Source: Candidatus Enterococcus leclercqii
GTDB taxonomy: Bacteria; Bacillota; Bacilli; Lactobacillales; Enterococcaceae
DNA length: 64,000 nt
Direction: 5' to 3'
Assembly: GCF_009933135.1 (NCBI RefSeq)
Contig: NZ_MAEH01000021.1
Span: 169,530 to 233,529 of the forward strand
In this document: positions 54,100 to 61,873 of the stretch, piece after piece
Numbering within the stretch: position 1 is the stretch's first letter
Layout: each line of letters begins with the position of its first letter
The notes under the pieces: model-generated
Told to the model about the DNA's origin: nothing
What the model saw: only the letters and a program-made list of their open reading frames with translations
Databases searched by the model: none
Program-made: the position numbers and the translations under genes

Positions 54100-55173
54100 A
54101 TGCCATTACCAAAATTAAAAATCGGTGATCTCACCGCCGCTCACCCTATCATTCAAGGAGGAATGGGCATCGGTGTCAGCCTTTCTGGATTGGCTGGTGC
54201 AGTTGCCAAAGCTGGCGGCGTCGGTATCATTTCTTGTGCCCAGATTGGTTATCAAGATCCCTTATTTGAACGTGCCCCCTTTAAAGCCAATATGCGGGCA
54301 ATTACCTCTGAATATCAAAAAGCCAAAGAAATCGCCGGTTCTGGCGGCATCGTTGGCTTCAATATCATGTGTGCGACTTTTAAATATGAAAGTTACGTAA
54401 AACGCTGTGTCGAGGTGGGGGCTGATTTGATCATTTCCGGAGCCGGGTTGCCCATTCATCTTCCAGAACTCGTAGGTACAGCAAAAACCAAAATCGCACC
54501 GATTGTCTCTTCAGCCAAAGCTGCCAAAGTCATTTTGCGCACTTGGGCCAAACGCTATGATCGGACTGCCGACCTTGTTGTGGTGGAAGGTCCGCAAGCC
54601 GGAGGACACTTAGGCTTCAAATATGAAGATACCGGCATGGCTCCTGAAGTCATGGATGAAGAGTTTACAAAAATCCTTGACGAAGTTGCTGTATACGAAG
54701 AGAAATTTCAACAAAAAATTCCCGTCGTATTTGCTGGCGGCGTGTTTGACCGAAGCGACATTGATCGTTACCTTGCCCTAGGTGCAAGCGGCGTGCAGAT
54801 TGCTAGCCGCTTTGTCGTTACAGAGGAATGTGATGCACCAGAGTCCTACAAAAAAATGTACTTGAATGCTTCCCAAAAGGACATTGAAATTATCAAAAGT
54901 CCAGTTGGTATGCCTGGGCGGGCACTCCATAACGACTTTACTGAACGAACAAAAGTCGAAGAGCGAATTCCCATTGCTAAATGCCGCAATTGTCTTTCCT
55001 TAGACCACTGTGACCGTAAAACCATCCCTTACTGCATTTCAGAAATGCTGTTAAATGCAGTGACTGACAAGCCTCAGCAAGGATTGATTTTCGCCGGCGG
55101 GCAAGTTCACCGATTAAACAAAATCACCACTGTGCCACAACTAATGGCCGAATTGACCCTGGATCCGCTCTAA
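54100..55173 (+). CDS. FabK/2-nitropropane dioxygenase-family flavin oxidoreductase
   Basis: A 357-residue FMN TIM-barrel protein. It opens with HPIIQGGMGIGVS. The active-site His is in VVEGPQAGGHLGF (compare EGxEAGGH in FabK), and the FMN phosphate loop has VFAGGVFDRSDIDRYLALGASGVQIASRF. It is about 35 residues longer than FabK and carries a C-terminal Cys group (CRNCLSLDHCDRKTIPYC), which may bind metal. Nitronate monooxygenases and FabK enoyl-ACP reductases share this fold. AAAGGAG lies before the ATG. Divergence from fabT and a FabT box in its promoter link it to lipid synthesis. Whether it is an enoyl reductase is inference. Confidence 0.82.
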   Translation: MPLPKLKIGDLTAAHPIIQGGMGIGVSLSGLAGAVAKAGGVGIISCAQIGYQDPLFERAPFKANMRAITSEYQKAKEIAGSGGIVGFNIMCATFKYESYVKRCVEVGADLIISGAGLPIHLPELVGTAKTKIAPIVSSAKAAKVILRTWAKRYDRTADLVVVEGPQAGGHLGFKYEDTGMAPEVMDEEFTKILDEVAVYEEKFQQKIPVVFAGGVFDRSDIDRYLALGASGVQIASRFVVTEECDAPESYKKMYLNASQKDIEIIKSPVGMPGRALHNDFTERTKVEERIPIAKCRNCLSLDHCDRKTIPYCISEMLLNAVTDKPQQGLIFAGGQVHRLNKITTVPQLMAELTLDPL

Positions 55174-55182
55174 CAGTTTCAC

Positions 55183-55223
55183 GATTCCCTGCTAAAACTG
55201 AAAGTAAGTTTTAGCAGGGAATC
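55183..55223 (+). terminator. 17-bp hairpin after the FabK-like gene
   Basis: GATTCCCTGCTAAAACT (55183-55199) pairs perfectly with 55207-55223 around GAAAGTA, nine bases after the stop. It lacks a T run, so it may be a 3'-end stabiliser in front of the following terminator. Confidence 0.6.
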
Positions 55224-55245
55224 GGTCACCTCAGCACCAAAAGTA

Positions 55246-55299
55246 TAAAAAAACGCAACAGCCAAACGAAATCTTTTTCGTTCAGCTGTTGCGTTTTTG
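55246..55299. terminator. Bidirectional intrinsic terminator
   Basis: AAAAACGCAACAGC pairs with GCTGTTGCGTTTTT (inner ACGAAA/TTTCGT), between the FabK-like gene and the convergent ykuJ gene. Confidence 0.88.
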
Positions 55300-55323
55300 A
55301 TTGTCTTTTCATGATGCCATCGT

Positions 55324-55554
55324 TTATTGGATCAAGTCGTAAATCTCCATTGCGACGATATCGATGTTGTCGAATTGATAGCTTTGTTGTGAATCGGATT
55401 CGGTCAATTCGAATGTTTCGGTAGTTTTGTCATAAGTCACTAGGCATTTTTCTACGCCGTCTTTTTCAAAGCGACGAACTTGAATCTCGTTGTCAGTCGC
55501 TTCGGTCATTGCTTCCAAGCGTTTGATGATAGCGACCAGTTGTGAACTTTTCAT
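55324..55554 (-). CDS. YkuJ family protein (DUF1797)
   Basis: A 76-residue small protein matching YkuJ: the N-terminal helix SSQLVAIIKRLEAM, the central FEKDGVEKCLVTYD strands, and the closing YQFDNIDIVAMEIYDLIQ, which is the family hallmark. Function is unknown. It is monocistronic, with a GAAAGGGAGG-type site before the ATG. Confidence 0.88.
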   Translation of the reverse strand: MKSSQLVAIIKRLEAMTEATDNEIQVRRFEKDGVEKCLVTYDKTTETFELTESDSQQSYQFDNIDIVAMEIYDLIQ

Positions 55555-55721
55555 AAACGAAAGCCTCCCTTTCTGTTTCCTGTATCATTGTATCAGAAGC
55601 GCCTTATACATGCACCGATTTTCGCAAAAAAATCAAACTTTTTTATCCAATCACAGCCCATAAACACACCATTTCAGAACTCTTCATGGCCAATTTTTCG
55701 CCTCTAAAACATTTCAAAATG

Positions 55722-56585
55722 TTATTGTTCCCACCATAGTTTAATCAAAGCCTGCGTACCGTCATTTTCATGGCCTTTTGCTGCCAATTGTTCATAAAGC
55801 TGGCAAGCTGCTTTGGTTGAAGGTAAATTCAGTTCAAGCTTTTCAGCCTCATCTAACGCGATTTTCAAATCTTTAATAAAATGCTTTACAAAAAAGCCTG
55901 GCGAATAATCTGATCTCAAAATTCGAGGACCGTAATTTTCCATCGACCAATTGCTGGCGCTTCCTCCGGCCAACGTTTCGATAACCTTAGGCAGGTCCAA
56001 ACCGGCAGCTTTAGCGTATACTAACATCTCTGTCATGCCCGTCATCGTACCAGCAATCATGATCTGATTGGCCATTTTCGTATGTTGCCCTTTGCCTGCT
56101 GGACCGTGAAGCGTATATGTTTTACCAATCACTTTGAACAGTGGGACCAATTTGTCAAACACTTCTTTGGTTCCGCCACACATGATGGTCAGTGTCGCAT
56201 TTTTAGCTCCCAAATCTCCTCCAGAAACCGGCGCATCCATGCAGTCTGCGCCTCTTTGAGCAGCAGTTTCGGCAATTTTTTCTGCTAATGTCGGTGTACT
56301 GGTAGTCATATCTACTAGTATTTTTCCAGCCACATCAGCTTTAAAAATCCCATTTTCTCCATAATAAATTTCCTCGACATCTTGAGGATAACCCACCATG
56401 GAAAACACTACTTCACTTGCTTTTGTCAACTCTTGAGGGGTATCTTTCCACACCGCTCCCAGCGAAACGATAGCATCTGCTTTGCTTTTTGTTCGATTAT
56501 AGACAAAAACTTCATGCCCAGCCGTCAGTAAGTGGTTGGCAATAGAATGGCCCATTACGCCAATTCCGATAAACCCGATTTTCAT
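55722..56585 (-). CDS. Beta-hydroxyacid dehydrogenase (3-hydroxyisobutyrate dehydrogenase family)
   Basis: A 287-residue enzyme. The NAD(P) motif is GFIGIGVMGHSIANHLL, with YNRTKSKA suggesting NADP(H). The signature DAPVSGGDLGAKNATLTIMCGG and the catalytic Lys in GKGQHTKMANQI (about 170) are present. Members reduce or oxidise small beta-hydroxyacids such as tartronate semialdehyde or 3-hydroxyisobutyrate; the substrate here is unknown. The start is ATG at 56585 after AGGAGGTAGGAGTTAT; an upstream frame start at 56630 is unsupported. Confidence 0.87.
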   Translation of the reverse strand: MKIGFIGIGVMGHSIANHLLTAGHEVFVYNRTKSKADAIVSLGAVWKDTPQELTKASEVVFSMVGYPQDVEEIYYGENGIFKADVAGKILVDMTTSTPTLAEKIAETAAQRGADCMDAPVSGGDLGAKNATLTIMCGGTKEVFDKLVPLFKVIGKTYTLHGPAGKGQHTKMANQIMIAGTMTGMTEMLVYAKAAGLDLPKVIETLAGGSASNWSMENYGPRILRSDYSPGFFVKHFIKDLKIALDEAEKLELNLPSTKAACQLYEQLAAKGHENDGTQALIKLWWEQ

Positions 56586-56702
56586 ATAACTCCTACCTCC
56601 TGTATTTGAAAAGTACTTTTCAAGAATCAATAAAAAAATCTACTCAGCAATTTCAATCTTCTGGTGTTGCTACTGATTTTGTTTCGCCAATTACCCTTCG
56701 CA

Positions 56703-56749
56703 GCAAAAAAATCACACTCCCAGTATACGGGAAAAGTGTGATTTTTGCT
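56703..56749 (-). terminator. Terminator of the glycosyltransferase gene
   Basis: AAAATCACACT and AGTGTGATTTTT pair around a short loop, followed on the minus strand by a T run (TTTTTTTGCTG), nine bases after the gene stop. Confidence 0.85.
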
Positions 56750-56757
56750 TGCTGAAG

Positions 56758-58017
56758 CTATTCATTGTGCAACGTATCTTTTTTCCGAACCACACGTTTT
56801 AATGTCGGTTTCAACTTGCCTTTAATTTTTTGCATTGTTTGGCTGTTTTCTTTCGCTAGTGAATTCTCATAGTAGTAAGCTGTCATATCGAAATAAAAGG
56901 ACAACATCACTTCACCAAAATGGTCGGCAGAAATGGCATGCATTTTATTATCCAACACCTGATGATCTTTTTTGATACCAGATTGCACATAACTTTCGAA
57001 GCAGTCGGGAAAATCCTGATCCTTTTCAAAAGTAATGCCCAAGCTCTCATCATCGATTAGATTATTTAGATAATCATTGCCTTCTACGACTAATTGTGTG
57101 CCAGCTGCCATTGCCTCTGTATAGGTCAGACCTTGTGTTTCGGAAGTAGAAGCACTGACAAAATAATCTGCTGCTTGATAATAGATAGCAACCTGATCGT
57201 TAGGGACCTCCCCAACAAAAGTCACCTTTTCAGAAAGGCCGATTTCTACAACCAACTCTTCCAAATCCTCTTTATATGGTCCTTTTCCTACAATTACGAG
57301 TCTGGTTTCTGGCATGCGGGCAGCTATTTCTTTAAAGCCGTAAATGATGGCTTGAATATTTTTTTCATAAGAAATCCGACTCAATGACAACAGCAATAAC
57401 TCATCTTGAGCAATCCCTAACGAATCTCGGAGCGCCGTGCGCATTTCCTGTGTGATATCGGGGCGCTTGAATTTTTCAATCTCGATACCGGTGGGAATCA
57501 CCCGCATCGGCGCATCGACTCCATATTGTCGCAGTTTATCGATTACTCGCTCGCTGGGACAAACGACCCCCGTCGTATGGTTGGCAAATAATCTGGAGAA
57601 AAACTTCACATGGGCCGGCCGCAACACTTTACCATTTGCAATATAATGTAGATAATCCTCGTACATCGTATGGTAAGTGTGAATCACCGGAATGCCTAAC
57701 TTTTTTCCTACCATCTTGCCTAAAATACCTGCACCAAACTCCGTATGCGTGTGAATCAAATCCAACTCCAACTCTTTGGCAATCAAGTACGCATACCACA
57801 TACCGCGTACGACAATTCGCCGATCTTTAAAGGAAATAAACGGGACGCTGGGCATCCTGATAATGTCTTCTTCTGGCGCAGTGGCATTGGGGTCTGTTGT
57901 GGTAAAAATATAAACCTCATGCCCCCGCTTTTCCAACTGCTCTTTTAATGTTCGGATCGAAGTTGCTACTCCGCTGACTTGCGGAAAATAAGTATCCGAG
58001 AAAAACCCGATTTTCAC
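56758..58017 (-). CDS. GT4-family glycosyltransferase, probable glycolipid (diacylglycerol) glucosyltransferase
   Basis: A 419-residue GT-B glycosyltransferase. The N-terminal FFSDTYFPQVSGVATSI and HTHTEFGAGILG belong to the 1,2-diacylglycerol 3-glucosyltransferase group. The C-terminal domain has VGKGPYKEDLEEL and the E-x7-E motif in STSETQGLTYTEAMAAGTQ. In enterococci such enzymes (BgsB and BgsA) make the mono- and diglucosyl-diacylglycerol anchor of lipoteichoic acid. Position next to the fab cluster supports a BgsB-like role; a second such gene is not next to it here. The start is GTG at 58017, eight bases after GGAGG; a TTG five codons upstream overlaps the site. Confidence 0.85.
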   Translation of the reverse strand: MKIGFFSDTYFPQVSGVATSIRTLKEQLEKRGHEVYIFTTTDPNATAPEEDIIRMPSVPFISFKDRRIVVRGMWYAYLIAKELELDLIHTHTEFGAGILGKMVGKKLGIPVIHTYHTMYEDYLHYIANGKVLRPAHVKFFSRLFANHTTGVVCPSERVIDKLRQYGVDAPMRVIPTGIEIEKFKRPDITQEMRTALRDSLGIAQDELLLLSLSRISYEKNIQAIIYGFKEIAARMPETRLVIVGKGPYKEDLEELVVEIGLSEKVTFVGEVPNDQVAIYYQAADYFVSASTSETQGLTYTEAMAAGTQLVVEGNDYLNNLIDDESLGITFEKDQDFPDCFESYVQSGIKKDHQVLDNKMHAISADHFGEVMLSFYFDMTAYYYENSLAKENSQTMQKIKGKLKPTLKRVVRKKDTLHNE

Positions 58018-58211
58018 GATTCGTTCCTCCAACTCTTTTGACCATAGCAGCTGCCGCTAAATCTTTGGCCTGCTTTCATGTACGATTATATCATACAGAA
58101 TTGATCCGTCCTCATGCCAAAGACCGATTTCTATAGCTACTATTTGGAATAGAAGCTACAAGAAAAGAAATGTACAGTTGATTATCCTTTTTTGTTTACT
58201 CTTTTACAAAT

Positions 58212-58239
58212 AAAAAGCGCAGCAACCACTGCGCTTTTT
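58212..58239 (-). terminator. Terminator of the WxL operon
   Basis: AAAAAGCGCAG (58212-58222) pairs with CTGCGCTTTTT (58229-58239), about 60 bases after the last gene of the WxL operon. Confidence 0.88.
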
Positions 58240-58300
58240 GTTAAGACCCTATTTATTACAAAGTCAGGGGAATGGCCTTACTATCAGCTTCCGGGGCTTG

Positions 58301-59293
58301 CTATTTTTTCGGCTCCCTTCTCTTCTTCATTAATATTGTGATGATCACCCCGATTAGGACAACGATGATTGCTCCCAGCACTACTATCAGTAAAGGCAGC
58401 TCTTCTTTTGTCTGATTGACTTGGTTGATAGCCCTGGAAGCAGCTGGCTCTATTTCAAAACTCAAGGTATTTTCCCACGTTTTTTGACTATTATGATCTG
58501 TTGCCGATAAGTCAAGTTCATAGGTTCCAGCAGGGAAACTTTCTTCTCCTAATGGAATATGATAAACAAAAGCTGTGCTAGGACTAAGCCGGAGATTCAC
58601 TGTCCCCACTGCCATTTCCTTTTTCTCTCTGCGAATACGGTAGTTTAATTCTCCGCGGCTCAGATAAGCGGGTGCCAGGTTTTCCATGTCGACTTGTACA
58701 TATTTTCGTCGAGCTTCGCCACCTATTTCAGCTTTTAAAAAACGCAGATCCGGCTTGATTGAAGCGATCTCATTTTGAAGAATCACAGCTATTTCACGAG
58801 AAAATGTATGACGAATATTTCCGGTTGCTTCGCCAGTGGGTACCTGCGACACTCGGATACCCCCGGCTAATTTTCCAGAGAATTTTTCATTTGGCATGGT
58901 GAGATGCAAAGTAATCACTTGGCTTTCACCAGCTGGAACTTTTATTTTCTCCTCTGAAAGCATCCCATACTCAGTGATGACAGGAGCACCTGCTATAATT
59001 TTACTTTCCGCAACACCGGAATAAGCAATTGAACCAGCACTGTTCGTTAAAGCAGGGTTAAAGGAAATATCAAATTCACTTTCTACAGAGCCACTGTTTT
59101 CAATCTTAAATGGTAGCACCAGTGCTTCTGATGGGGCCGCGGTAATATCATAGTAAGATTTAGTCTGCGGATCATGATTAAATTGAGGGGCAATGACAAC
59201 TTGAAACGTATGATTTTCTTGTGCCAAAGTTTCATAAGGTCGGCATAATCCGACAACCATCAACAGCATCAAAGCGCTCACTATTTTTCTCAT
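58301..59293 (-). CDS. WxL-interacting membrane protein (DUF916/DUF3324)
   Basis: A 330-residue protein. A signal peptide (about 1-24, ending LAQE) precedes a DUF916-like domain (about 28-165) with QTKSYYDI and PNEKFSGKLAGGIRVS. A DUF3324-like domain (about 170-290) has NLAPAYLSRGELNYRI and FPAGTYELDL. A C-terminal transmembrane helix and KKRREPKK anchor it. These proteins bind peptidoglycan-associated WxL proteins and help hold them on the cell. It is the last gene of the WxL operon. Confidence 0.9.
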   Translation of the reverse strand: MRKIVSALMLLMVVGLCRPYETLAQENHTFQVVIAPQFNHDPQTKSYYDITAAPSEALVLPFKIENSGSVESEFDISFNPALTNSAGSIAYSGVAESKIIAGAPVITEYGMLSEEKIKVPAGESQVITLHLTMPNEKFSGKLAGGIRVSQVPTGEATGNIRHTFSREIAVILQNEIASIKPDLRFLKAEIGGEARRKYVQVDMENLAPAYLSRGELNYRIRREKKEMAVGTVNLRLSPSTAFVYHIPLGEESFPAGTYELDLSATDHNSQKTWENTLSFEIEPAASRAINQVNQTKEELPLLIVVLGAIIVVLIGVIITILMKKRREPKK

Positions 59294-59351
59294 GATCCCA
59301 TCTCCTTACTCTGATCTCAGCTTCGCTAGTTTGTTAATTGTATGAAGAGAA

Positions 59352-59948
59352 CTACTCGCCAGCCTCAATTGTCCAATTTAATTCAGTCGTATATTGCTCT
59401 GGTACCTTTTGTGTGTCAGCCAAAATATCCAATACAAACTGATCAATTTCCAGAGACGTCTCTCCAATTCCTTCTCCTTCATCAGCTACGATCAGATCGA
59501 TAGCTGTCGCAATAGGGACAGGTACATCCAACCCTTCCTGACTAAAGGTGAAATCGGAACCTAAGTTGTTGGTAATGGAACCAAATTGAATTAAGAGCAT
59601 CGCATCATCTAACTCGATGGCATCGTCAGTTGCAAATTGTTCCATTTGAGCGAGTTTCACGATCCAGCCACTTTCATCGCCACGATTATCGCTAATTTCG
59701 ATGGCTCCTGTAGTTACCGGCGAGGTTTGTACACCATCTGAGGTCGCCACCCACTGTTCCGCGCTTGCCGTTTGAATTGGATGTGATCCAAAGTTTAGAT
59801 CATCTGGCAGTTGATTATCAGGATTTAACACCAAGAAACCAGCTTCATATTCAACGAGTGCTTCAGTATCTTTTTCTGCCGCGGTTCCTACCACCGGCCA
59901 TGTCGCGCCCAGTAGTACCACCCCAGCAATAAGTCCTCTTTTTTTCAT
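59352..59948 (-). CDS. WxL-domain surface protein
   Basis: A 198-residue secreted protein. A signal peptide (about 1-23, cleavage near GTAA/EK) is followed almost entirely by a WxL domain. The LNFGSHPIQ segment, the first Trp motif in GWIVKLAQMEQF, and the second in YTTELNWTIEAGE are present. The WxL domain holds proteins non-covalently on peptidoglycan. The start is ATG at 59948 after GGAGTCGGAGAAA, immediately downstream of the small membrane protein stop. Confidence 0.9.
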   Translation of the reverse strand: MKKRGLIAGVVLLGATWPVVGTAAEKDTEALVEYEAGFLVLNPDNQLPDDLNFGSHPIQTASAEQWVATSDGVQTSPVTTGAIEISDNRGDESGWIVKLAQMEQFATDDAIELDDAMLLIQFGSITNNLGSDFTFSQEGLDVPVPIATAIDLIVADEGEGIGETSLEIDQFVLDILADTQKVPEQYTTELNWTIEAGE

Positions 59949-60211
59949 TTTCTCCGACTCCCTCCTAATTTTATTCGGATTGCTATTACACATATGACAA
60001 TCCCTAAAACAACTAACACCAGGCCACTGTTTTCTCCAAACTTCCCAAAAGAAAGACGGGAATTCTCTACTGTACCATCAATGGTCTCACTACTTGTCAT
60101 TACTTCCTCTGACTCTTCGGAAACAATGACTTCAGTTGATTCATGCGTCTTCTCTTCCACGGGATAATAAAACTTGATTTTACCTGTTGTCTCTGCAGCA
60201 AATGCTTCCAT
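59945..60211 (-). CDS. Degenerate LPXTG-like small protein of the WxL operon
   Basis: An 88-residue protein. It opens MEAFAAETTGKIKFYYP, where AFA/AETTGKI looks like just the cleavage end of a signal peptide; the hydrophobic core is missing. A Ser/Glu/Thr-rich stalk follows, then RLSFGKFGENSG, where related operons have LPxTG, and a C-terminal hydrophobic helix with basic tail (IRIKLGGSRRK). The start is ATG at 60211, eight bases after GGGAGG, which fixes the short form. It therefore seems to have lost both the export signal and a clean sortase motif. Confidence 0.7.
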   Translation of the reverse strand: MEAFAAETTGKIKFYYPVEEKTHESTEVIVSEESEEVMTSSETIDGTVENSRLSFGKFGENSGLVLVVLGIVICVIAIRIKLGGSRRK

Positions 60212-60224
60212 CGTGGCACCTCCC

Positions 60225-61571
60225 TTATGGTGCATAAGTTAGGGTCCAATTCAACTCCGTCTGATATTGCCCTGTAACTTTCAAAGTATCGGCGGCAATA
60301 TTCAAACGAAACTGCTGAATATCTAGTTCAACTGTTCCATTGGAAGGACTGGACATCTTTTCCAGTAGTGTTTGCTGTAGCCCTGCTTCTAAAAAAACTT
60401 CGTCATTACTCACCGATAAAACTTCACTGGGTAGCGTTGTTATCAAATCCCCAAAATGAAGGAATAACTGAGCCGGTAATAAGGATGCCCCATTTTGCCA
60501 TTCACCCACCTGTTGGACGCTTAGTTGCCAACTATTTTCCCCCACAGTCGTATCTTCTACTAATATCTTGCCAGTTTGCCAGATAGACTGTTGCTGACCA
60601 TCTAACGTAGCAATCCATTCCTCTGCATCTTTAGTCTGCAGGAGGTGGCGTCCAAAATTTAATTGTTCAGGGAGTAATTGATCCTGCCACGTTACCTGTC
60701 CAAAATCAAAATAGATAGGAGAAAGCTTGAGCTTGGCTGCGACATCATTTTCTGGAAGTGCTGAGCTCCACAGGATTCCCGTACGAAACTCTGCGGTGTA
60801 CGCTCCTTGAGAAATCGTTGGTGCGTGCATTCTCGTTGGGATCGTAGCGCTTGTACTTCCTAAAATCGCGGTCTCAGCCAACTCGCTTACTAGGCTGCCA
60901 CTATCAATAGCCGTCAGCAGATTATCAATTGCATTAAGTGTTGGGGATAATAAAAGTGCCCCCAATGGAATCGAATTGACAACTGCTTTTAACGCATTCA
61001 ATCGGCTCTTTAGATCATTTGCTAACAGCGGGCCCAGTTGCCCATCTATTTCACCCACTGCCAGTTGATCTGTTGACCATTGACCTGTCACCATAAAATT
61101 CGCAGCACCAAAGTTCTCAAATGACATCACATTCGCTAATGCCGTTGTCAAATTATTCCGAAACAGTATGCCCAAGAGCGGATTGTTGATTAAAGCTATT
61201 ACTACCGTATTTAATCCTCCCAGAAGATTATTAACAGGCACCGAAACGATGGTTTGAACTTCGAAAGGTTCCAAAGCAACTTGGCCAATCATCTCTTCTG
61301 GCAGATATAAAAGCAGGTATTTTTTCCCTCCATCTGGTAGTATGGCGGCATTGATGGTGCTGGAAGCTGTAATTTGAAAAGTCACTGGTTGATCAACAAT
61401 CTGTCCATAGGCTGTTGCTGGGGTAGTATTGCTATTGTTATCTACAACTGTATTTTCAAACAATTCAATGTAGATAAGTTCAGCAAACACTTGTCTAGTA
61501 ACTCCAAGAAGAACCGTCAAAGTCAAAACTGCAGTGAGAATATTCAAAAAGGAACTCTTTGCTTTTCCCAT
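60225..61571 (-). CDS. Large WxL-domain surface protein
   Basis: A 448-residue secreted protein. A signal peptide (about 1-30, QVFA/E) is followed by a long, hydrophobic, low-charge region (about 31-270) with many Leu/Asn/Ala segments such as NLLGGLNTVVIALINNPLLG, which may be an adhesive or bundle-forming domain. The C-terminal WxL domain (about 285-448) has LNFGRHLLQT, NSWQLSVQQVGEW and YQTELNWTLTYAP. GGAGGGCCTGATA precedes the ATG. It is first of the closely packed WxL genes. Confidence 0.88.
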   Translation of the reverse strand: MGKAKSSFLNILTAVLTLTVLLGVTRQVFAELIYIELFENTVVDNNSNTTPATAYGQIVDQPVTFQITASSTINAAILPDGGKKYLLLYLPEEMIGQVALEPFEVQTIVSVPVNNLLGGLNTVVIALINNPLLGILFRNNLTTALANVMSFENFGAANFMVTGQWSTDQLAVGEIDGQLGPLLANDLKSRLNALKAVVNSIPLGALLLSPTLNAIDNLLTAIDSGSLVSELAETAILGSTSATIPTRMHAPTISQGAYTAEFRTGILWSSALPENDVAAKLKLSPIYFDFGQVTWQDQLLPEQLNFGRHLLQTKDAEEWIATLDGQQQSIWQTGKILVEDTTVGENSWQLSVQQVGEWQNGASLLPAQLFLHFGDLITTLPSEVLSVSNDEVFLEAGLQQTLLEKMSSPSNGTVELDIQQFRLNIAADTLKVTGQYQTELNWTLTYAP

Positions 61572-61626
61572 TATCAGGCCCTCCTCTCAATCGGAGCTTA
61601 CGATACCAAGCGACGCTTCCAACCCT

Positions 61627-61872
61627 TTACTTGCGCCAATGCCCTCTACGAATACGATCTTTTTCAATAAATTTTGGTGTTTCTTTTGTAATTCTGTTTG
61701 GGGAATCATCAATGTCTACTTCCCAGGGATAGCGTCCATCCTTATTTTTCTTATACTCGAAGGTTTCATCTTGTTGGCCCATGGTCTTATTCTTCTTATT
61801 CTTTTTGTGAGTTACGATGAGATACAAAGCTAGCAAAAGTAGTGAGAAAAATCGAATATACAATACCCACAT
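61627..61872 (-). CDS. Small membrane protein of the WxL locus
   Basis: An 81-residue protein. One N-terminal hydrophobic helix (VLYIRFFSLLLLALYLIV) is followed by a very basic, lysine-rich stretch and a charged tail ending RIRRGHWRK. No family is recognised. The start is strongly set by GAAGGAGGCATTTGAG before the ATG, and it begins one base before the end of the preceding gene. Coupled translation suggests it works with the alpha/alpha-toroid-like protein. Confidence 0.75.
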   Translation of the reverse strand: MWVLYIRFFSLLLLALYLIVTHKKNKKNKTMGQQDETFEYKKNKDGRYPWEVDIDDSPNRITKETPKFIEKDRIRRGHWRK

Positions 61873-61873
61873 C

